Below are positions 57,778 to 64,000 of a stretch of DNA of 64,000 bases, piece by piece. The stretch lies in contig NZ_PGUW01000004.1 in NCBI RefSeq assembly GCF_002863565.1, forward strand, positions 1-64,000, in the 5' to 3' direction. Source of the stretch: Bacillus sp. V5-8f (GTDB lineage Bacteria; Bacillota; Bacilli; Bacillales; DSM-1321). Within the stretch, counting starts at the first letter, position 1. The number at the start of each line of letters is the position of its first letter. The position numbers were made by a program, and so were the translations under genes. The notes beneath the pieces were generated by a model. It had not been told where the DNA came from. It searched no databases and worked only from the letters and a program-made list of their open reading frames with translations.

Positions 57778-59547
57778 ATGATGAGAAAAAGGATGATGGG
57801 GATGGCCTATTTTCTGCTCTTGTTATTGACGGTTTTGGTGGGTAGGCTGGCTCAAATACAACTGGTTGAAACAGAATCCTTCACAAAACATCATATTAAT
57901 TTAATCGAAGCGAGCGTCAATCAGCGGTCACAGGTACTGAAGTTAGATGATGGCAGAGGGAAATTTTACGACTACAAGGGCATTCCGTTAGTCCATGAAG
58001 ATATTACGGCCCTCGTCCTTTTTCCTTTCCTAAAAAAAATGGTGTGGCCAGCGGGAAAAGTGGCGGGGATAATCGGGATACCAGAGCAGGAGCTCTTAGC
58101 CACAGTGAATTCGGCTGACAAACCGTTTGCATTTGGTGGTAAAGAGCCCTTGGATTTAACAGATACACAAACAGATGCCATAAATAAACTACAAATCCCC
58201 GGCGTGTTTGCAGTTAAACAAAAAATATATGATACTGACTTACCGGCCTCACAATTAATCGGTACTACAACGAAATCGGAGCCTGTAAAAAAACGGCTTT
58301 ATCCTGATAGGGAGTTATCCCCTGAAGTACGCGTCGGCAGTTATGGCCTTCAGAGAACATTTGATGATTTCCTGCTTTCTGAGGGGGATTCGAAACTCGT
58401 TTTTCACGTTGATGGCACAGGCGGCCCTCTATTTGGTGTTGACGTAAAGTATGTAGAGCCGGCTAATCCAATGTATCCAGTAAAGATTTACACAACATTG
58501 GATAAAAATATACAGGAAGCTGCAGAAAAAATAGTAGATCAGCATCAAATCAAAAAAGGCGGTATTGTGTTAATCGACATCGAAACCAATGAAGTAAGAG
58601 CGCTTGTATCGAGGCCGAAAACAAATAGGAATAATCCGAAAGATATCGGCAATAAAAATTTAATGTTGATAAGGGATACACCCGGTTCAATTTTTAAAAC
58701 GGTCATTGCTGCTGCAGCTATCGACGCAAAAATTGTAAACCGGTCGAGAATGTTCAATTGTAATCTAAAAATAGATGGAAAATCGGATACAGAGCATAAT
58801 TTTGGTTTTCTGAGTTTCGAGGAAAGTTTTTCAAGAAGCTGTAACCGCACCTTCTCTGAGCTGGCGCAGGAACTATCTACAACCAACCCTGAAATCCTAA
58901 ATAATTATGCAGCTAAATTAGGGATCAAAGATACATCAGGATGGAGCGGCCAGGTATACCATATTAATCCAATGAACCAATTTGACAGTGAAGAACCCGG
59001 AATCGTTTGGCATCCCGAGCATAATTTTAAACATGATAAAAAAATGATTGCTAAAACAGCGATTGGACAGCAGGATGTACAAGTAACACCGTTGGCGGTT
59101 GCCAATATGATGGCTACGATCGCACGAGGTGGAGAAAAGAAAATGGTGAAGGCTGTGAGCAGGGTTGAGTTTAATAACGGCACCACTGTCTACGACTTTC
59201 CCGATAAAAAACTGCCTGGAGATACGATTTCCCCCTTCACCGCCATGAAGCTTCAGCAGCTATTGCGTGGTGTTGTTGCAATGCCGGGAGGAACCGGGGC
59301 CTATTTAAGTAATTTGCCTTATGAAGTAGCTGGGAAATCCGGTACTGCTCAGACTGATACTGACAAAAATCAGTTGAACAAATGGTTTGCAGGTTATTTT
59401 CCATACAAGGCTCCGAAGTATGCACTTGTCGCCGTCAGTTTAGATACCGATGACTCCACGCCTGGAATGACTCGGATTTTTGCCGAAATGGTAAAAGAGG
59501 TATATGAGATGGAGAAACCTGACACCCAGTATAGGAATATAGAATGA
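57778..59547 (+). CDS. pbpI: Class B penicillin-binding protein (PbpI/YrrR-type)
   Basis: A 589-residue transpeptidase with a single N-terminal membrane anchor (MAYFLLLLLTVLVGRLAQI). A dimerisation region and the catalytic domain follow. All three motifs are present: SxxK in DTPGSIFKTV, SxN in SRSCNRTF, and KSGT in VAGKSGTAQ. The gene follows greA as yrrR does in B. subtilis, where PbpI is a sigma-F-controlled forespore PBP. GAGGTGGG precedes ATG 57778 (ATG 57781 is possible). Class B enzymes only crosslink, so a partner glycosyltransferase would be needed. Confidence 0.93.
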   Translation: MMRKRMMGMAYFLLLLLTVLVGRLAQIQLVETESFTKHHINLIEASVNQRSQVLKLDDGRGKFYDYKGIPLVHEDITALVLFPFLKKMVWPAGKVAGIIGIPEQELLATVNSADKPFAFGGKEPLDLTDTQTDAINKLQIPGVFAVKQKIYDTDLPASQLIGTTTKSEPVKKRLYPDRELSPEVRVGSYGLQRTFDDFLLSEGDSKLVFHVDGTGGPLFGVDVKYVEPANPMYPVKIYTTLDKNIQEAAEKIVDQHQIKKGGIVLIDIETNEVRALVSRPKTNRNNPKDIGNKNLMLIRDTPGSIFKTVIAAAAIDAKIVNRSRMFNCNLKIDGKSDTEHNFGFLSFEESFSRSCNRTFSELAQELSTTNPEILNNYAAKLGIKDTSGWSGQVYHINPMNQFDSEEPGIVWHPEHNFKHDKKMIAKTAIGQQDVQVTPLAVANMMATIARGGEKKMVKAVSRVEFNNGTTVYDFPDKKLPGDTISPFTAMKLQQLLRGVVAMPGGTGAYLSNLPYEVAGKSGTAQTDTDKNQLNKWFAGYFPYKAPKYALVAVSLDTDDSTPGMTRIFAEMVKEVYEMEKPDTQYRNIE

Positions 59548-59649
59548 GTTTTATGGACCACTGACAATAGGAGGGATATCGCTTCTATCATCTGATATAA
59601 CATGGTAGAATGGAAGCTGAAAAGCTATTGATAGGGGGAGAACATATCC

Positions 59650-60267
59650 ATGGCAGCTTCGCGTCTAAACAGAAAAGATAAACAAAGAAAAGTAAATAAA
59701 TTTTATAATTTTTCCATTGCCGTAGTCTCGCTGCTGATTGTCATTGTCGCGGTGACGATCTTCTTTGGCAACAATAAAGCTCCTAAGTCGGAAACAGCAG
59801 CTTCAAACAGCGGATCGGAAAAACAACAAACAGAGCAATCCGGCCAAGAGGAAGCACAAGGCGAAGAAGGCGTACAAGAAGCTTCTAATACTGAAGATGA
59901 TCAGTCGGTTTCAGCACAGGATGCCGAAGAGGAAGAAAATGTGGGACAGGAGGCCGCCGATTCAGAAGAGGCTGAAGAAGAGGAAGGACCTGCTGAACCG
60001 AAGGTTGGAGAGCCTGTTGGCACCACACAAACCGGAGAGCATGTCGCTTCTTTTGAAAAAGGTTCGGCTGATTGGAATGAAATGACACAGGCCATGGCGG
60101 CCGGAACTGGACTTGATCCTGCCAATATGACAATTTGGTGGCTGGGGAATGGCGGGGCGCCAAATAAGGCAGTGGGCACGGTCTCGGCAAAAAATGACCC
60201 AAAGAAATACAAGGTTTACATGGAATGGGTTGATGGAGAAGGCTGGAAGCCAGTGAGTGTTGAATAA
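59650..60267 (+). CDS. yrrS: DUF1510 membrane protein YrrS
   Basis: The 205-residue protein has a basic N-terminus (RLNRKDKQRKVNK), one membrane helix (FSIAVVSLLIVIVAVTIFF) and a long low-complexity linker rich in Glu, Gln, Ala and Ser (about residues 45-118). A compact C-terminal DUF1510 domain (DWNEMTQAMAAGTGL, WWLGNGGAPNKAVG) faces outside. It follows pbpI as in Bacillus. The function is unknown; an extracellular wall-associated role is suggested by the neighbour. Confidence 0.9.
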   Translation: MAASRLNRKDKQRKVNKFYNFSIAVVSLLIVIVAVTIFFGNNKAPKSETAASNSGSEKQQTEQSGQEEAQGEEGVQEASNTEDDQSVSAQDAEEEENVGQEAADSEEAEEEEGPAEPKVGEPVGTTQTGEHVASFEKGSADWNEMTQAMAAGTGLDPANMTIWWLGNGGAPNKAVGTVSAKNDPKKYKVYMEWVDGEGWKPVSVE

Positions 60268-60280
60268 ACCGTAGAAGCGA

Positions 60281-60318
60281 AAAGAGCAAGCCCCTTTTTC
60301 AGGCGCTTGCTCTTTCTA
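60281..60318. terminator. Bidirectional terminator between yrrS and yrzA
   Basis: The stem AAAGAGCAAGC/GCTTGCTCTTT serves the convergent genes. Confidence 0.88.
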
Positions 60319-60522
60319 TCATTTAGCCTTAAAGTGCACCATAGCACTGTAAAACCGTCTCCCTTCTTCTGTCACGTGCATTTGATGGGAAACATGATAG
60401 ACTTCTAGTAGAATTGCTTTATTTACCTCTATTTGCGACTGGATTTTATCTTCAAGTGCTTTAATGGAATCAGCTTCAAAAAATTCCACTTTATCCTGTA
60501 TTAGATCTAATTGAAAATTCAT
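60319..60522 (-). CDS. yrzA: DUF2536 small protein YrzA
   Basis: The 67-residue soluble protein has the DUF2536 core DLIQDKVEFFEADSIKALE and HVSHQMHVTEEGRRFYSAMVH. GGGAGGAAT precedes the ATG on the minus strand. Its site between yrrS and mtnN is that of yrzA in B. subtilis. The function is unknown. Confidence 0.88.
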   Translation of the reverse strand: MNFQLDLIQDKVEFFEADSIKALEDKIQSQIEVNKAILLEVYHVSHQMHVTEEGRRFYSAMVHFKAK

Positions 60523-60723
60523 CGGTATTCCTCCCAGATAGGTGATACATCTATTTTAGCTTACGTTCCCATGTGTGCAACACAGGATCAGTTATTTCCT
60601 GAATGTATACCATCAATTATTTTCGGCATATATGGAAAGTTTGTAAAAACTGGTGGTAAAATAATGTAGCAATAACGGTGCATGCATGTAAGCATAGAAA
60701 ATATACGAAGAGGTGTATTTGGA

Positions 60724-61419
60724 ATGAAATTAGCGATAATTGGAGCCATGGAAGAAGAAGTGGCCATTCTACGGGGTAAGATAGAAAACATGGGGCAGAG
60801 TACGATTGCAGGATGTGAATTCAACACCGGGCGGTTGAACGGAGTGGACGTTATCCTGTTAAAATCAGGAATCGGGAAAGTCAATGCTGCGATGTCTACC
60901 ACGATTCTTTTGGAAAAATTTAAACCAGATGCGGTCATTAACACAGGTTCAGCCGGCGGTTATCTTCCTTCCTTAAATGTCGGGGATGTCGTGATCTCAA
61001 CTGAAGTTCGCCATCATGATGTGGATGTTACGGCATTTGGATACGAGTATGGGCAAGTTCCGCAAATGCCGCCAGCATTTTTATCGGATGAGAAACTTCT
61101 TAGTGAGGCGCTTAAAGCTGCCAAGGAAATTAATGATATTCAAGTGGTGAAAGGTTTGATTGTTACCGGTGATTCATTCATGAATGATCCCGACAGAGTC
61201 GAATTCGTACGAGGGAAGTTCAAGGATTTATACGCGGTAGAGATGGAGGCCGCTGCGATTGCTCAGGTTGCCTATCAATTCAATGTGCCGTTTGTAATTA
61301 TCCGATCGCTGTCCGATATTGCTGGAAAAGAATCGAATATATCCTTTGATAAATTCCTTGAAACAGCAGCGGAAAATTCCTCTCTGCTCATTTTAAAATT
61401 GGTAGAACGTTTAAAATAA
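60724..61419 (+). CDS. mtnN: MtnN, 5'-methylthioadenosine/S-adenosylhomocysteine nucleosidase
   Basis: The 231-residue nucleosidase hydrolyses MTA and SAH, feeding methionine and SAM recycling. The start IIGAMEEEV carries the catalytic Glu. NTGSAGG is the phosphate-pocket loop, [12 protein letters not shown] the ribose-binding stretch, and RSLSDIAG carries the catalytic Asp. ATG 60724 follows AGAGGTG; the frame upstream is not conserved. An extended -10 (TGGTAAAAT) lies near 60653. Confidence 0.95.
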   Translation: MKLAIIGAMEEEVAILRGKIENMGQSTIAGCEFNTGRLNGVDVILLKSGIGKVNAAMSTTILLEKFKPDAVINTGSAGGYLPSLNVGDVVISTEVRHHDVDVTAFGYEYGQVPQMPPAFLSDEKLLSEALKAAKEINDIQVVKGLIVTGDSFMNDPDRVEFVRGKFKDLYAVEMEAAAIAQVAYQFNVPFVIIRSLSDIAGKESNISFDKFLETAAENSSLLILKLVERLK

Positions 61420-61460
61420 TTTTTCATGGGTCAGTTTTTCGTCTTTAATGTGCATTAGGG

Positions 61461-61489
61461 ATGGGAAACTGCCCCTTTCCCATTATTTT
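61461..61489 (+). terminator. mtnN terminator
   Basis: The stem ATGGGAAA/TTTCCCAT is followed by TATTTT. Confidence 0.8.
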
Positions 61490-61558
61490 CAGAGCCTATT
61501 CTACAGTCTTCCATGTTAAAATAGTTTGGAAGTTTAGTAGAGGGAGCAGGTGGTTTTT

Positions 61559-61810
61559 GTGAAGAATGAACAGGCAAGTACGTCACAAATCCATGGTAAA
61601 ATGGTGGATTTTCAACGCTTTGCAGTGACCCTGCTTTGTGTCAGCGTTTTTTTCTATCTAGGCACTGTCATACCTTCTGAAGGAAAAACTGTGTTTACCA
61701 CTTATATAATGATGGGAGTTACGGTTCTTTTTTTGGTTGGATCAATCACCTTCTTTATGTTGTCTAGAAAATATAAAAAGATTCTCTTAGATCAAGATGA
61801 AGCCCTATAA
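61559..61810 (+). CDS. YrhC-like small membrane protein
   Basis: The 83-residue protein has two membrane segments (FAVTLLCVSVFFYLGTVIP and YIMMGVTVLFLVGSITFFML). This resembles B. subtilis YrhC, which follows mtnN-mccAB. Here mccA and mccB are absent between mtnN and this gene. GTG 61559 is chosen, with AGGTGG upstream; GTG 61550 lies too close to the RBS. The function is unknown. Confidence 0.65.
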   Translation: MKNEQASTSQIHGKMVDFQRFAVTLLCVSVFFYLGTVIPSEGKTVFTTYIMMGVTVLFLVGSITFFMLSRKYKKILLDQDEAL

Positions 61811-61825
61811 ATATAATTCAGAGCC

Positions 61826-61857
61826 TGATACCGATTGGTATACAGGCTCTTTTTTGT
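61826..61857 (+). terminator. Terminator after the YrhC-like gene
   Basis: The stem AGAGCCTGATAC/GTATACAGGCTCT (one bulge) is followed by six Ts. Confidence 0.85.
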
Positions 61858-61928
61858 TCGTTGAATTAATTTCAGATTAGTGAATTCTTGGGAACACTAT
61901 ATGTATTGTAAAATAGGTAAAATAAGGG

Positions 61929-61957
61929 TTTACAAACTTATTGGCATTGGATATACT
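61929..61957 (+). promoter_or_regulatory. Candidate sigma-A promoter of the microprotein cluster
   Basis: TTTACA (61929-61934), exactly 17 bp, TATACT (61952-61957). It lies after the previous terminator and 40 bp upstream of the 33-residue ORF. Confidence 0.55.
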
Positions 61958-61997
61958 TACCAATGTAAGATGAAACTGCAAATGGAGGTCGAGGAAA

Positions 61998-62099
61998 ATG
62001 TTGAACACGCTAGTTAAATGTAAACCCGCCTGTAAGAGTGACACAACATTATATCCTTTTCAACACAAATTCGACCTGAACGGTGCAGATTTCATTTGA
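61998..62099 (+). CDS. 33-residue peptide with two Cys, function unknown
   Basis: The ATG follows GGAGG and GAGG. The peptide begins MLNTLVKCKPACKSD, with Cys at residues 8 and 12, and ends in a polar Phe-containing stretch. It has its own promoter-like sequence and is followed by two hairpins, so it could be a leader peptide or a secreted or intracellular microprotein. No family is recognised. Confidence 0.45.
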   Translation: MLNTLVKCKPACKSDTTLYPFQHKFDLNGADFI

Positions 62100-62136
62100 T
62101 TGTTTTTTTATTTTAAATGATTATGCAAACCATACT

Positions 62137-62170
62137 GGCCGCAGGAAGAAATGTGTTCCTGCGGCCTTTT
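62137..62170 (+). terminator. Hairpin 1 downstream of the 33-codon ORF
   Basis: A perfect 11-bp stem GGCCGCAGGAA/TTCCTGCGGCC is followed by TTTT. Confidence 0.75.
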
Positions 62171-62177
62171 GTGCCCA

Positions 62178-62214
62178 TAGCTGCAGGGGAGCTTTTCTCT
62201 TCTGCGGCTTTTTT
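62178..62214 (+). terminator. Hairpin 2 (alternative or tandem terminator)
   Basis: GCTGCAG (62180-62186) pairs with CTGCGGC (62202-62208), with one G-U pair, and TTTTTT follows. CTGCGGC can also pair with GCCGCAG of hairpin 1. Confidence 0.6.
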
Positions 62215-62265
62215 CTATCCATGAAATGGCTCAAGGTTTGCTTCATTTATTAGGAGGTGAGAAAA

Positions 62266-62403
62266 ATGACTCTAAACTTGCTTTTTTTTACGATTACGTT
62301 TAAAAAATTGAAAATGACAGCCGAAGAGTGCATCCATCAGGAGACAATCCAAAAGCTACATGACGAGTATATTGACCGACGACTAGAGCACCGCAATTTC
62401 TAA
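62266..62403 (+). CDS. yrzI: YrzI-family small protein 1
   Basis: The 45-residue protein begins MTLNLLFFTITFKKLK and contains TAEECIHQE followed by KLHDEYIDR, the YrzI-type pattern of a short hydrophobic start and a charged helix. AGGAGGTGAG precedes the ATG. A paralogue follows after 19 bp. In B. subtilis yrzI lies near yrhC. The function is unknown. Confidence 0.75.
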   Translation: MTLNLLFFTITFKKLKMTAEECIHQETIQKLHDEYIDRRLEHRNF

Positions 62404-62422
62404 ATCGGAATGGGGTGATAAA

Positions 62423-62560
62423 ATGACTTTTAATATGCTATTTTTCACAATCACAATCAAAAAAAGAACCGTGACTGCCGAGGAATATCTGCATCAGGAA
62501 AGAATGGAAAAGATTCGTGACGAATATATCGACAAAAGCATGATGTACCGAAATTTCTAA
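62423..62560 (+). CDS. YrzI-family small protein 2
   Basis: The 45-residue paralogue of the preceding gene begins MTFNMLFFTITIKKR and contains TAEEYLHQE and KIRDEYIDK, ending YRNF against HRNF in its neighbour. GGGGTGAT precedes the ATG. The Cys of copy 1 is replaced by Tyr. The two were clearly formed by local duplication. The function is unknown. Confidence 0.7.
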   Translation: MTFNMLFFTITIKKRTVTAEEYLHQERMEKIRDEYIDKSMMYRNF

Positions 62561-62826
62561 TTTATTAGAATGGGGAAAATAACCGAAAGGATGGAGATGT
62601 ATATGTTAATTTTAATAAAAGGATCAAAGGGCTGCTTATGGGACCAAAAGGATACCGGCTAACTATAGGGTTCTATTGTCAAGCCAGGCTGTGTGAAGTA
62701 GCTAATATCCAATGAAAAGTTCACATGTTTGTCAGAGTTTATTAAAGGAATGTTCAAATACTATTCTGATTGAATCACCGAAAACATGATAGATTTAAGC
62801 TATAGAAGCGAAAAGGAGTGTTTTCG

Positions 62827-62910
62827 ATGTTTTCGATCGTTATGGTGCTCATTGTCACTACTGTTATCGGTGTTGTTATTGCTACAGAGGTAACAGTTGA
62901 AGCGGAATAA
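62827..62910 (+). CDS. 27-residue single-pass membrane microprotein
   Basis: The ATG follows AAAAGGAG at 8 bases. The peptide is almost entirely hydrophobic (FSIVMVLIVTTVIGVVIA) with an acidic tail (EVTVEAE), as expected for a small membrane protein. A terminator follows within 35 bp. It lies directly upstream of sigK. No family is recognised. Confidence 0.55.
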   Translation: MFSIVMVLIVTTVIGVVIATEVTVEAE

Positions 62911-62940
62911 CTTGAGTATAAATTAGCATGAACCAAACAT

Positions 62941-62974
62941 AGCTTATGCCTGTAAAAAGGTATAGGCTTTTTTC
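62941..62974 (+). terminator. Terminator of the 27-residue ORF
   Basis: The stem AGCTTATGCCT/AGGTATAGGCT (with wobble) is followed by six Ts. Confidence 0.75.
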
Positions 62975-63067
62975 TTACTATTTCCTTATAGTACAGACAC
63001 AGACATGCCCACGTCCGCATAGGTTGTAAATAGGCAAACGTTCAGAGAAAATAGCGGAGGTGGAGTC

Positions 63068-63781
63068 ATGCCGGACTTATTGACAGCGATCGGATATTTG
63101 GCAAAGGAGTTCTACCTATTAGTATCGTTCGTAAAGAATAATGCGTTTCCCCAACCATTGTCCGCAAAAGAAGAACGGAAATACTTACAGCTCATGGCCC
63201 AGGGGGATAGCGATGCAAGGAATATGCTGATCGAGCATAACCTGAGGCTGGTCGCCCATATTGTTAAAAAATTCGAAAATACTGGAGAAGACACGGAAGA
63301 TTTAATATCAATCGGGACGATCGGTTTGATTAAGGCGATCGAAAGCTACTCCGAAGGAAAGGGAACAAAATTGGCCACATACGCAGCACGCTGTATCGAG
63401 AATGAAATTCTCATGCATCTCCGCGCTACCAAAAAAACAAAAAAAGATGTTTCCCTCCATGATCCGATCGGACAGGATAAGGAAGGAAATGAAATCTCTT
63501 TGATCGATGTGCTTAAATCTGAATCGGAGGACGTTGTTGATACCATTCAATTAAACATGGAAATTGAAAAAGTTAAGGAATTTATCGATATCCTTGATGA
63601 AAGGGAAAAGGAAGTAATTATTGGGCGGTTCGGCCTTGATTTAAAAAAGGAAAAAACACAACGTGAGATTGCGAAGCAGCTTGGAATTTCGCGGAGCTAT
63701 GTATCAAGAATTGAAAAGCGGGCCCTGATGAAGATGTTCCATGAATTCTACCGCGCTGAAAAAGAAAAAAGAAGAGGATAA
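63068..63781 (+). CDS. sigK: RNA polymerase sigma factor SigK (pro-sigma-K), uninterrupted
   Basis: The 237-residue late mother-cell sigma factor has a short hydrophobic pro-sequence ([16 protein letters not shown]) followed by [12 protein letters not shown], the site where SpoIVFB cleaves pro-sigma-K. Region 2 is [21 protein letters not shown] and [17 protein letters not shown]; the -10-recognition region includes [15 protein letters not shown]. Region 4 ends with [21 protein letters not shown]. The frame is continuous, so there is no skin-like element splitting the gene. AGCGGAGGTGG precedes the ATG. BofC, which controls this checkpoint, is at the other end of the window. Confidence 0.96.
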   Translation: MPDLLTAIGYLAKEFYLLVSFVKNNAFPQPLSAKEERKYLQLMAQGDSDARNMLIEHNLRLVAHIVKKFENTGEDTEDLISIGTIGLIKAIESYSEGKGTKLATYAARCIENEILMHLRATKKTKKDVSLHDPIGQDKEGNEISLIDVLKSESEDVVDTIQLNMEIEKVKEFIDILDEREKEVIIGRFGLDLKKEKTQREIAKQLGISRSYVSRIEKRALMKMFHEFYRAEKEKRRG

Positions 63782-63792
63782 TCGTCAAGCAG

Positions 63793-63824
63793 CAGCTTTC
63801 TATCTAAGGAAGGCTGTTTTTTTT
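63793..63824 (+). terminator. sigK terminator
   Basis: The stem CAGCTTTC/GAAGGCTG (one wobble) is followed by eight Ts. Confidence 0.75.
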
Positions 63825-63836
63825 AGGGTAAATAGA

Positions 63837-63932
63837 ATTATAATGATAAAGGGATTATAATGAACCTATTTAACAGGAAAGATCCTAAAACAGTTTACTA
63901 AATTCAGTACATAGCTTGAACAGTTTACTAAA
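63837..63932. repeat. Short direct repeats after sigK
   Basis: ACAGTTTACTAAA occurs at 63890-63902 and again at 63920-63932 (30-bp period). ATTATAATGA occurs at about 63837 and 63854. No gene is seen in the last 175 bp. Confidence 0.6.
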
Positions 63933-64000
63933 AAAGGCTTTTTCCTAAGGACAAAAATCCAGCGCCTATCACTATATTGCTAAATATATATGTGCGTGGT

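Noticed and set aside
59885-60289. 134-codon minus ORF opposite yrrS
   Set aside because: Arises from the low-complexity Glu/Gln linker of yrrS read in antisense.
62603-62662. 19-codon ORF between yrzI copy 2 and the 27-residue ORF
   Set aside because: An RBS-like AGGATGGAG exists, but the peptide is too short and unsupported to list as a gene.

Overview
The window is chromosomal DNA from a low-GC, endospore-forming member of the Bacillaceae. The evidence is sporulation genes (safA, bofC, spoVB, sigK), strong AGGAGG-type ribosome binding sites, frequent TTG and GTG starts, two T-box leaders, a 6S RNA, and a gene order close to the Bacillus subtilis bofC-ruvAB ... greA-yrrRS-mtnN block, with sigK following. 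Genus and species cannot be fixed from the sequence alone.

Region by region. (a) 1-2.9 kb: 3' end of the coat morphogenetic gene safA, an overlapping CotS/APH-like kinase, a small helical protein on the minus strand, and bofC. (b) 3.0-7.45 kb: ruvA-ruvB-DUF2905-queA-tgt-yajC, covering Holliday junction processing, queuosine synthesis and a Sec accessory. (c) 7.4-15.6 kb: yrzE, a DUF421 gene, spoVB, comN, secDF and recJ. (d) 15.6-24.4 kb: apt, rel, dtd, an SH3/amidase_3 wall hydrolase, a very small HTH-like ORF, then a T-box leader with hisS-aspS. (e) 24.5-28.3 kb: 6S RNA, two M14 carboxypeptidase genes in tandem, tcdA. (f) 28.3-37.4 kb: an accessory stretch between tcdA and rarA. It holds a complete branched-chain amino-acid ABC transporter (livKHMGF) with two CodY-like boxes, an MFS exporter, a LysM/GH18 spore-type hydrolase, and about 1.1 kb of gene-poor DNA with a broken zinc-ribbon gene. 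(g) 37.4-47.3 kb: rarA, cymR, iscS, mnmA, a TPR protein, recD2, a PRC-barrel protein, yrzR and an AI-2E-type transporter. (h) 47.3-57.6 kb: T-box leader with alaS, ireB-ruvX-yrzB, mltG, trmR-trhP1-trhP2-udk and greA. (i) 57.7-64 kb: pbpI, yrrS, yrzA, mtnN, yrhC-like, a cluster of microproteins including two YrzI paralogues, and an uninterrupted sigK.

Functional themes: tRNA charging and modification (queA, tgt, dtd, hisS, aspS, alaS, tcdA, mnmA with its sulfur donor iscS, trmR and trhP1/P2), recombination and repair (ruvAB, recJ, rarA, recD2, ruvX), stringent response and purine salvage (rel, apt), cell-wall metabolism (amidase, mltG, pbpI, GH18), and sporulation.

The least explained parts are: the microprotein cluster at 61.9-62.9 kb with its tandem hairpins; a pair of about 167-bp structured repeats placed just upstream of the iscS and trhP2 ribosome binding sites, with a compensatory base change in their terminal stem; the GC-rich orphan segment at 1501-1680; and the frameshifted zinc-ribbon remnant at 36.6-36.8 kb. 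I found no CRISPR array, tRNA or rRNA gene, prophage or intact insertion sequence.
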